From Branchiostoma floridae (taxonomy: Eukaryota; Chordata; Leptocardii; Amphioxiformes; Branchiostomatidae): a DNA stretch of 62,000 bases. The DNA lies in contig NC_049992.1 of the NCBI RefSeq assembly GCF_000003815.2, forward strand, positions 8,120,920-8,182,919, given 5' to 3'. Positions 11,545 to 23,500 of the stretch are shown in pieces. Position numbers and translations under genes: made by a program. Under the pieces are notes generated by a model. That model saw only the letters and a list, made by a program, of their open reading frames with translations, ran no database searches and was not told the DNA's origin. Each line of letters starts with the position of its first letter. The stretch's first letter is position 1.

Positions 11545-14500
11545 GTAAGTCTAAACAAATGTCTAATCTTAGATACACTTCAACAACTAAAGCAACTAAT
11601 GATGGTAGATTTATCATATCTTAGAAGCTTATTGTAAGAAAAAAAGGTTAAACTTGTAAGCTGGCTCAAAAGTACCAGTGTCCCTATGGCCACTGGCCAC
11701 CAAAATTTGGCTCAGGACAACTCAATGTGTACATGTACTTTCGGTCAATTTTTGGACATTTTTGGACATTTAAAATATTCCATGTGCAAGGTACACATGG
11801 CCAATGTAAGCCCAAACACGTTAACCAAGTCTCCTTTGAACATTTGGTAGAAAATCCATTCCTTTCCATCAGTTCTGTTGACTATAGTATGTTACAGTGG
11901 TAAACTTATAAAACGCATTTTCCACTGTCAGTAAATGTCACACCGTTTATTATACTGGTACTAGCCTAGGATAATTGAATCTCACTTTGGGACAGTTTGT
12001 AATTTCTGTTTGGGACACTTAGTAAATTTTGCACTTTTAGCACTTTGGGACAGTAGGGGGAACATGTAATTTTGATGCCCTTGTAACAATGGCTATACAT
12101 GTAGATCTACCCTGGGAGCCAGCCGGGATCAGACACCTAAGACAGTTTATTCGGTGGCCCAAGACAGTCAGACCTGCTGATCTCCTATTAGCGCCCCGGG
12201 GAGTTCAAGCCCGATGATGTCCACTTGCCCTTTCAGGTGGACCGCCTCCGGCTCAAACTCACCGGAGCACTAATAGGAGATCGGCGGGCCTGACTGTCTT
12301 GGGCCACCGAATAAACTGTCCTAGCTGCCCGATCCCCGGCTGGCCCCCAGGATAATGTAGATCAAGCTGTTTTGCCATAACTCTTTATTGATATTCCAGG
12401 CCCAGCATCATCAGCAGCAGTCCTACTCCTTCTGGTACTCCATTGGCTCATCACTCCTGAACAAGGCCATCACTAACATACAGGTCTGGATTTGTATCTT
12501 CATCTGTCTTGGTAGAAGTCACTCTGGAAAAGTTGAACTGTATCTGTATCTTAACTTAAAAGTTAATCTTTGTTGGTACAACTTCTGTAGAGTAGCAGAA
12601 GTCATTCTGGAAAAGTTGAACTGTAATTTCCAACAAGAAAATTGGACTTGCCCAAATTTTTTACTTATAAACAGCTCCAAGTCTTGTCATTCCTTGACAA
12701 AGACTGGGACAAGTTTTCGCCTTAGACAACACAAAGGCGTTTTTTTATTGGCTGACCGCTGGTTTAACTATGATGACACCCAGACTCACTCACACACTAT
12801 CTGGTTTATGGCCGTCAGTTCTAGTCCATAATCTGCAAATTTCCTGGAAGGAGTATAAATGCAGATGGAAGAGGCGTAGCGACTGGACTACGTGGTGTGG
12901 GATGACAGCAACCTGCTCTTGAGAGTGTCCAGTGAGGGGCTGTCAACAATGTGGGCAGAGAGGCTGTTCCACTCGGGAAATGTCCTGGCGTAGTGGGCAT
13001 ACCTTGCAGTATCACACCTGTATTGTAGAGTTCTGTACTTATGTGAATGGTTGACACGGGTACTCGTGTATGCTCGTACGAGACAAGTAGGCGGAATGGC
13101 CACCAGATCGTTGGTTACCATGTACATCATTGCCGTGCATTCTGACGTCATGACTGGAGTGACGGCCATATCAGCTCCTGTAGGAGGGCAGTAGCAATGA
13201 CATCAGACCTGCAGTGGTTACTCGTCACAAACCGTGCCACTCTTCTGTTGACCATTTCAAGAGTGTCAGTGTCGAGTAGGAACAGAATTGTTAGCAAGAT
13301 TGTAAGGACATATTATGACCCTTTGACTTTCTATTACCAGATCAACATCGAGGATGTCCACATTCGGTACGAGGACAGCTCCTCCCTTCCTGGCACGACC
13401 TTTGCCCTCGGGATCACCATGGACAAGTTCTCATTGGCCAGCACTGACCAGAAATGGGTAAAACTTGTCAAATTACTTGAATATGCAATGAAGTAAATGT
13501 TCTTTAGTGTACTTCTTCACCCCTTTCATGTTGATTTAAGGTTTAGTCTCCTATTCAGTTATGACATTGTGTTACTGCAGTCATTTAATTGCACTCTCCA
13601 TTTTCTCACATCCACATGTATTTTGTGCAATTATCCGGGTGGTACAACTACAACTTGTAAAGTTATCCAGCTGGACCGCGCCAGTTTGGAATTTGGGGAT
13701 TCCATGCAATTAATTGTACAGTAATCCGTTGTGCAATTAACTGGATTCTACTGCATATTCATTCAGTCCCTACAACGCAAAGACCCTTCAAGAATTATAT
13801 ACAGTTTAACAGAGAACACCTTTCTGTCCTTCTTATACTATATAGTTAAGTTTGTAAAATGATATGAAAATTGTGCAATTTGTATTTCAGTATGTGTTTC
13901 TCTGCACATTTGCCCAGCTATAGATTTCTTATTGCTGAAAAAAAGAGATGATTTTACAATGCAGGCATTGTGACTGTAATAGGTTTGCCATAGGACTGTT
14001 CACTAGCAGGGTTTTCATTAGCACAGTTGAGCATAGGGGTCCCCAACGCTGTATGCTGCGATTTGGCACCCTGACTAGTTGTATATGTCTGTGTTAGGAC
14101 TTGATGAATTTGCTGTTTCTTGTCCCAGACCCAGAAGCATCCCACCAAAGAAACCCCAGACGTGGTGCGTAAGCTGGGTAAGCTGGAGGGGTTCGCTGTG
14201 TACTGGGACACGGAGGCTGACCCACTGGGAGAAGTCACACCAGCACAGCTAGAGGTGGGTGTGTCTTATTTAGTTGGTATTGACTTGTTACCGGGTACAT
14301 TGTGATATATACTGCAGGGCTCGAAATACCACCTACATATGCAGGTTAGTGCAGGTAAAAGTTGGGCTGTGCAGGTATTTCTGGTGTCTACCTGCACCTA
14401 ACCTGCACAAGGTCATTCTGTATCTGTATCTATATAGCTGGTATAACCGCCCTTTGGCGTAACACACCAGCTTAATGGTCATGAAATGTGTTATTGTTTA

Positions 14501-17500
14501 GTGGATTTTTCTTTGCTGTACTGGTTGTAACTTCTAATTTTGTTTCCATGCAAGGCAGTATTCCCTAACCTACTATGATAGTAAAGGTGAATAAGATATG
14601 TTCACAGGGTTGTTCTATCCACTTAGGGGGGTATATCTAAACGGTGCAGGTAACATTTCTCTGGTGCAGGTAATTTGAAAAGTTACCTGCACCATTGCAG
14701 GTAGACAAAAAAAGTATTTCAAGCTCTGTACTGTGATTCTTAAAGTATTAACAGTAACTTAATTTGAGCAACTCTAGCAGTCACTATTCAATAGCTAAAA
14801 TTTCATCATCGCAGATAATTGACCTGTCTGATGCCAGCAAAAATTGAATGCCGTGACGTACTTCCTTTTCCCCAACTGCTAAAATTTCTGGCCGCAATTC
14901 AATTGAATGGTTTTACAGGAACTAAACCTCTTCACAACCTCACTCAAGCTAAATCAGCCCCCAATCTTGCAATTATATTGTTTGCATGCTGTCGGTTTAC
15001 AAGGAAATATTTTTCCCTAGTTTTTAGCTCAATATGTGGAAAATGTTTTAGGAAATGAGGCCAAATGAAATTGCCAAGGTCTCCTTTCACCGAAAGTGTT
15101 TCCCTCCTATTTGTTGTTATTGTCATGGATTCTTAGATATAACACAAAATAGATTAAATTCTTCATATAATTTTATTTGCTAAAAGGCCTTTACTCGTGA
15201 CTTTGTGTTGTAAAGATCTGATTTTCTTGCCTCCCCACAGGAAGAACTACGGAAAGCCAGAACCAAAGCAGAGGCCCCTGACGTCCACAGCTACATTATC
15301 TGCCCCGTCAGTGCGGAGGCGCGTGTTTGGCAGAACCACTCGCCCCTGCCGCTCCGTTCCCGCGCCATGCCCCGCTTCCAGTGCGAGATACAGCTGGAGG
15401 ACCTGCCAATCAACCTGAACCAGACCCAGTTCAAGTGCATGATGGGATTGCTGCGTGAGTTCGACCGTTACAGCCTGGCACGAAAATATAGAAAAGGACG
15501 GCCGACAGTGCCAGTTATCAGAAAGTGAGTAAAAGCTTTCAATTAGATTGTCTACTTTTAGTAATAACTTCACTTTTCATTGTTTGATTATGCTGCTGCT
15601 GGGATCCCTGACGTAGGGGTAGGCAGCAGTAGGCTAGTCTTCACACTGCTCTTCCATGCGGCTATCTCCAGTGGGTCAACCCCTGTTAGACCGCACACCT
15701 TGATGTCCCTCCCAAGACACTCCATCTAGGTTTTTCTTGGTCTACCATGACCCCTGTTGCCTGACACTTTCAGTAATAAGAGTGGAAAAATTCCAGAAAA
15801 AGTGTATATGTCTAGAAGATACATCGCAGTACCTTACTATGCTATCTTCTCATTTAAAAGACAAACTCTGCACTATCATATTTGTATATTTCATAATCAT
15901 TACTTACTACTTCCTTTTTCGTATGATCTTTCTCTTTTTCATTTCAATTTACATCTGTCCATACACGAAATCGTAAAAATTTACTGCATGTCCTGAGGGT
16001 TTCATTTGAGAAAAATATACATTTGTTATGTATGCATTTACTTTGATGTACATGGAACACAACTAAGTGAATAGTATGTTTTCTATTAGATTTTACAAGT
16101 TTAATTTCTATGTTTTGTACAGCTGTCGTCAGTGGTGGCAGTTTGCCATCCGCTGCCACCTACAGACTGTGCAGCAGCGCCACCACAGGGCCTCCTGGCA
16201 GTACGTACTGCAGCGGGCCAGGGACAATGTACAGTATGTGGACCTGTACAGCGTACATCTCACCTCACCTCAGACACTGTCTGAAGAAGACAAGGTAAAC
16301 CATAGGAGGAGAACCTAGCTCTAACCAAAACCTTCCTGGCAGTACATTTGTATGTACTGCAGTGGGCCAAGGACTGTACAATACATTTGTACATGTATGT
16401 GGACCTGTACAGCATACATCTCACCTCACCTCAGGCACTGTCTGAAGAGGATAAGGTAAACTATAGGAAGATGACATAGCCCTGACTGTGATAACTCTAA
16501 CCCAAACTTTCCTGCAGTACATTTGTATGTACTGTGGCTGGCAAGGGTACAGTATGTTGACTCGTACAGTGTACATCTGACCATACCTTACACCATATCA
16601 GAGAGGATAAGGTACATAATAAGTACAGTCAAATACAAGTCAAACTGCCCAAAAAGACAGTAGAGTGACAAAATCTGGTCAATGTCTGGTGAATTTGATT
16701 AACATCATAATTAGTTCCATACAAGTAAAAACTGACAAACTGCTAAATGTTCCTTACAGGCAACAATGGACAGGACAGAATCAGAGTTGTCTATAGATGA
16801 ACTGCGTATCCTGGTGGAGATAGCCATGGAGAGATGTCAGGGACAGATGGCAACTCAGGTGAGTCTTACTGTCTCTCCTTTTTATGCGAAGCTCAACTTT
16901 CAACTCTAAGTGGTGTTGAATGGCCAAATGGCTAGCTGGAGTTCATGAAGACCAATTCCTTGTTAGCATTGATGTCCATAAAAAAAGCACTTAACACAAC
17001 TTTCCTCACTCTATCCAGGTGGATGATAGGTATCTGACTTTGGTTGGAGAGATAAAAGGCGAGAAAAGAGAAAATGACAATTAGAATTTGACCAATAAGA
17101 GAGTGTATGGATGTCTGTCAAATGTTTGCATCTTTATCTTTTCATTCCTCAACTCTAGTTTTTTGCGGAGTTTGGTGGAGCTATTCTTTTCCAAGATGAC
17201 AAGACTGCAATTTGCTTTAAAGTAAAGTTCGAATGTAGAGTAAAAGAGTGCAAATTTAATTCTTCATTCATGTCTCTGCAGACTGACAGCCAGGCAGCAA
17301 CCCCCACCCCTGGGGATGGACAGCAGCAGGCCTGGGGATACATGTCATCATGGTTCCCTGGGTGGGCACAGTGGTACACCTCCCCCCAGGGACAAACTGT
17401 ACAGGAGGACCTAAGGAAACAAGTCAGCCAGGAGATAGAACCTATTATAGGTGAGTGGGGGGTGTTAGAGGGTGGGAGGGGTACAAGTTGTCATGGTACC

Positions 17501-20500
17501 TAGGGGGGCACAATAGTACAGGAAAACATCAGGAAACAGGACAGTCAACCAGGAGAGAGAACCTGTCATACATGTACAATGTAGGTGAGTAGGGGTGTGT
17601 GATACAGGCAGATGTTTCAGGGGGGTATGACATGAGTAGCATGACATGTTGTCATGGTTCTATGTGGCATAGCTTCTGTCTCCTCTGTCACAACTAGTAA
17701 GTGGAAGATAGACTCTTCAGTGAGCTAAACTGGATCAAACTTTTCCTTCCACAAATACTATTTCCTATCAGATCACATCAGCATTAGTGAACCTCCCGTC
17801 CTTTTCCTAATTAGTCTCAGCCTTTCCCTACCCCCCTCTAGTGGCATTTCATATCTTGGCACTTGGTTGTATTCATGATGGTGTCATCACTACCTTGCTC
17901 TTGTGTTTGACCCATCTGTGAGTAGACAGGAAATGGAAGTGCTTTTGTAAGTTGTGGAGAAGAGGATGTGTGAATCTGGCTGTAGGAGTAGCTGTATGAC
18001 AACAGAAAATAGAATATTTGAAATGGCAGGGGCCATAACCCTTTCCTTTTGTATGTACCAGATGAAGAAGAGATCCTGGCCCTGGTGGTGGATTCTGCAG
18101 CAGATAACACCCTGCTGAGGAGGGACCTGGTCTTCGCTCGGCTCGACTTCTGTCTGAAGAAGGGATCTGTCACTCTTCTGCAGGCACCCAGGTACTGGGG
18201 TTTGAAAATATGTAACGCTAGTTCACCTTCATCTATGGTGTAACCTATATCCGTTACTTTCAGAAATGGTCACTTAGGGCTATGAAGTCGACGGACGATA
18301 GTTTCAAACTACAATATTTTGAACATATTACTAGTTGAAACCATCATCGGTCCAGTTGATATCCATTAATACCGTGTTGGTAAACACAATGAATATATAA
18401 GGTTACCCTGCGGATAAAGGTGAACTAGCATTAGCAACCTTATGCAGCTTATGAATCTTTCCAGTCCGTTCAAATGGTAGAAAACTGTTAATCATGTTTA
18501 TATGATTTTCCATCTCAAGGTAGGGTGAAACAGGTGTTTTCAAGGCCACCAAACTTACAAAATCTTAACCACTAAGCTGCCAGTCCTGGGTATATCCGGT
18601 ACAGTAGAAGCCGTTTAATTGCACGGCCTATTTGCCAGTGAATTTCTTGCAATTATCCGGCTGGTGCAATAATGCAAAATTATCTACCTGGACCGCATCG
18701 GTTTTGGATTTTAGGATTCTTTGCAGTTAACAGAAGTGTGTGTTAATCCGCTGTGCAATTAACTGGCTTCTACTGTATATAGAGACATGCCCCACATGCT
18801 GTGCCCAGTTAAAAATGGGATAGGGTACCATGCAGTAGGTGCATCTGCCATGAGCATGCAGGGCTCGAAATTCATTTTGGGGATTAGGTGCACTGGTGCA
18901 CCCAGCTTAAAAAATTGGGTGCACCTAAAATTTTTTGGGTGCACCACTTAAATTTAAGTAGAATGTCAGAAAAACCTAATTACAATTATAATTACATGCT
19001 ATCAGATTCTTAAACAAGCACCATGACAGACATTTTTATTATCTTTCTAACCCTTAGATGTCAAGAATATGATGTATACTAGTACACTTTGATATCTTTA
19101 CATACATAAACTCAAGAAAATATTTGAATTTGAAAATACCGAAAATAATTGGGTGCACAGCTCCAAAGTTAGGTGCACCTGGGTGCACATGCACCCAGTA
19201 TTTCGAGCCCTGGCATGGTTTCAGCACCAAGGTCCGGGATCCAAAAAGGAGTTACCAATTGTGTCATGCATACCTGTCATCTGTTGTTCTTTCTATTTTC
19301 CTCAGTGATGCTGAATGTTCAAAGGTGAAACCAATCCTGGAGATGTCGTGCTCTGCGATCAGCCTGGGGATGGAGCTCCGGCCACGCTTCAGCTCCAACC
19401 TGCTGACCATCAGTTTAGGGGCACTCAGGGTACAGGACAGGACAACAGAGGACACAATATTCCCCTGTCTACTGGCTCCACAGTGTACGGTAAGTAACTA
19501 TACCATCAGCCTAGGGGCACTCAGGGTACAGGACAGGACAACAGAGGACACAATCCTCCCCTGTCTACTAGCTCCACAGTGTACGGTAAGTAACTATACC
19601 ATCAGCTTAGGGGCACTCAGGGTGCAGGACAGGACAACAGAGGACACAATCTTCCCCTGTCTACTGGCTCCACAGTGTACGGTAAGTAACTATACCATCA
19701 GCTTAGGGGCACTCAGGGTACAGGACAGAACAACAGAGGACACAATCTTCTCCTGTCTACTAGCTCCACAGTGTACGGTAAGTAACCTTAGTTACCATCA
19801 GCTTAGGGGCAACTCAGGGGACAGGACAGAACACCAGAGAACCCAATATTCCCTTGTCTATTGGCTCCACAGGGTACGGAGAGAAACTATCCCATCAGCT
19901 TAGGGCCCCTCAGGGTACAGGACAGGACAACAGAGGACACATCCTTCCCTTGTCTACTGGCTCCACAGTGTATGGTAAGTAACTATACCATCAGCTTAGG
20001 GGCACTCAGGGTGTAGGACAGGACAACAGAGGACACAATCTTCCCCTGTCTACTGGCTCCACAGTGTACGGTAAGTAACTATACCATCAGCTTAGGGGCA
20101 CTCAGGGTGCAGGACAGGACAACAGAGGACACAATCTTCCCCTGTCTACTGGCTCCACAGTGTATGGTAAGTAACCATCAGCTTAGGGGCACTCAGGGTA
20201 CAGGACAGGACAACAGAGGACACAATCTTCCCCTGTCTACTGGCTCCACAGTGTACGGTAAGTAACTATACCATCAACTTAGGGGCACTCAGGGTACAGG
20301 ACAGAACAACAGAGGACACAATCTTCCCCTGTCTACTGGCTCCACAGTGTACGGTAAGTAACTATACCATCAGCTTAGGGGCACTCAGGGTGCAGGACAG
20401 GACAACAGAGGACACAATCTTCCCCTGTCTACTAGCTCCACAGTGTATGGTAAGTAACTATACCATCAGCTTAGGGGCACTCAGGGTACAGGACAGGACA

Positions 20501-23500
20501 ACAGAGGACACAATCTTCCCTTGTCTACTGGCTCCACAGTGTACAGTAAGTAACCTTAGTTACCATCAACTTAGGGGCACTCAGGGTACAGGACAGAACA
20601 ACAGAGGACACAATCTTCCCCTGTCTACTAGCTCCACAGTGTACGGTAAGTAACTATACCATCAGCTTAGGGGCACTCAGGGTACAGGACAGGACAACAG
20701 AGGACACAATCTTCCCTTGTCTACTGGCTCCACAGTGTACGGTAAGTAACCTTAGTTACCATCAGTCTAGGGGCACTCAGGGTACAGGACAGAACAACAG
20801 AGGACACAATCTTCCCCTGTCTACTGGCTCCACAGTGTACGGTAAGTAACTATCCCCCTACTTTGCCCCTTGCGGGGTTATATGGGGGTAACCCATGATG
20901 ATGATGATGATACCATCAGCTTATGGGCGCTTAGGGTGCAGGACAGGACAACAGAGGACACAATCTTCCCCTGTCTACAAGCTTCACAGTGTACGGTAAG
21001 TAACCTTGTGTCATACCAGGGCTGTGATAACGTTAGATGTGGCTGTTCTGAACCGGTTGATAACTTGGGTTATCACCTGGGCTCCATCTGTTATTACACA
21101 GGCTCCTACTGTTTAACAGTTATCACACGGGTTTCCATAGAATCATTTAAACACACTTTTAGGCTGCCAAGTGCACAATTGTCAATAATTCTGATACAGG
21201 ATTTGCACGTATAAAATGTTAGTATTAAGCTAATTAACAGTTAGAAGGTTACCAATAGTGAAGAGGGCAGATACATCCATTCTTTTAGATCATTATCTTT
21301 ATTATAGATGTTTTATGTGGCTATTTTTACTACCTTTTGGTAATGTTGTTTGGCTGTACCACGTACAGGAGGGTAGCCAGGGAGTCCCCAGACAGTTTGG
21401 AGTGTACAGCCGAGCAGGGCCTTCATCCTACCTGCAGCAGACTGTTCCCAAACCCAGCTCTGACGACCCGCTCTTCAACCTGGTGTACGAACAGAAACCC
21501 CTCAGGAGTCAAGCTGACCACAGGTATGGATTCTGAACGTGAAACGGAAAAACTGTTAAACCACAGACTGAAGAGGAAGCTTTTTTGTTACCTAGTAGTG
21601 CAATGCTGCCTCACTACGACTCACATACTTGATCGGTCACGCACCCCACTCTTCTTGACATTTATGTGTTTTTAATTTTATACGTGCAGGAGTTTCACGC
21701 CTAAAGCTTTTTTATATACAGGGCTGTCAGCTTGACGTTCCCCTCCTTTAGGACAATGCGACTCTTTTCCAGTCCTTTCCAGGCCCAGATACGAACTTGG
21801 GCTGCTCGCTCCATGGTATTTGAACCAGATGTGGTGAGAGGTAAAGTGCACAAACCAATGCACCTAGCAGACATAACCTATATGGATTCCAAATGGACCC
21901 TTAGTGTTACTTTCTTTCAGAAAAATTCATTGATTTGCCAGAAGCACATTTTGAAGATTAGGAAACAGAAATGTGTTGAGACTGCTGTGTGATAGAAATA
22001 TGTGACACTGCTTATTATGTATATCAAATGTGACATTGAAAGAATAAACTTCAGGATACTATCATCAGCTGCTGTGAAAGATCAAGTGATTGCATTAACA
22101 TGATCACCAAACTGAAAGTGTCAGGCAACAGGGGTCATGGTAGACCGAGAAAAACTTTGGATGGAGTGTGTTGGGAGGGACATCAATGTGTGTGGTCTAA
22201 CGGGTCAACCCACTGGACAGAGCAGCATGGAAGCGGGGTGTGAAGACTAGCCTACTGCTGCCTACCCCTACGTCAGTCAGGGATACCAGCAGCAGTATAA
22301 TCAAACAATGGATAGTGAAGTTATTACTAAAACTAGATAATCTAATGAAAGCTTTTACTCACTTTCTGATAACTGGCACTGTCGGCCGTCCTTTTCTATA
22401 CTTTCGTGCCAGGCTGTAGCGGTCAAACTACATTAAACTAAACTGAAATGGTCAAACTAAACGGTCAAACTAAACTGAAATGCTGTCCTAAACACTCATT
22501 TGCTGACATTTTGGTAAAGTAATGTGAATCCTACTTGTCCCCAAGGTTGGAGGTGATGTCCCGTGCCATGGTGATCGTGTACAACTCCACGGCCATGCAC
22601 AAGATCGCAGAGTTCTTCCGCTCCCCGCACAAGTCCCCCGGCCTGAGGTCACAACCCTCGGAAACACAGCTCACCCAGCTGGCAGCTCTGGCAAGGACCA
22701 GGTACAAACATGCATGTTTAGGCTTGATTCAGAAGAATGACTAGGGCAAAGTTTCATCTGTGATTGAACCCTTGGCAATGTTAGTAGGACCTACTGTACA
22801 TTTACTGTAATACAAAAAAATGTACATGTAAATTTTTGTGATTGCATTCTGTAAGCAGCGACACCTACAGCTACAGTACAAAATGAACCAGTCAGAATTG
22901 CCCTGAGGAAGGTGACAGTCACCAAAACATCAGTAGAAATAAAGTGAGGGTTGTGAGAAAAAAACTCTTTTTTTTCAGTTAGTAGGACTATTTTCTTGAA
23001 CTGTTCAATGAGCTGCTGACATCCTCAATAAACATACTACCGTGCAGTATGTGTGTGGTTCAGTCACCATTGGACTGAAAGGTTTGACTACCAGAAAATG
23101 CTATGCTACCAGAAGAAGGTGTTCAGTTCACATGACTAGAAATTTCAGTATGGTTCACCATTCTCTGTGCTTGTTAAAAAGACCAGGTATCGTAATGTAA
23201 TGTGACATTCATAAATTATCAACTGTCTCCTGTTGCAGAGCAGTGGAAAAGAAGCACGATACAGTGTTATTTTCTTTTCTAAAAAACTATCTCAGGTATG
23301 AGCAGCTGAAGACTCAGACGCAGGCGGAGATCCGGCAGACTCTGGACCAGCTGCTGGAGGGTGAGAGTCAGGGGAGGTCGGCGGTGTGGGACGTCAGGCT
23401 GGACATCTCTGCACCACAGTTCCTGGTGCCACAAAGCTTCACTGACAAGGTGGGAAATACAGCAACTGTGGTATGATACCCTTCTTGTGTTAGGCAGTTA

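Noticed and set aside
13197-13496. A 99-codon frame as a separate protein start for exon 6
   Set aside because: Its first half is the antisense of a LINE reverse transcriptase tail; only 13341-13457 is coding.
19124-19903. A 259-codon open frame as a separate gene
   Set aside because: It begins in an intronic repeat and continues through exon 13 and the first array units; the coding part belongs to VPS13D.
23237-23295. An upstream acceptor extending exon 16 (reading [12 protein letters not shown])
   Set aside because: It keeps the frame, but the family sequence joins directly at RYEQLK; the 23295 acceptor fits better. It could still be a minor variant.
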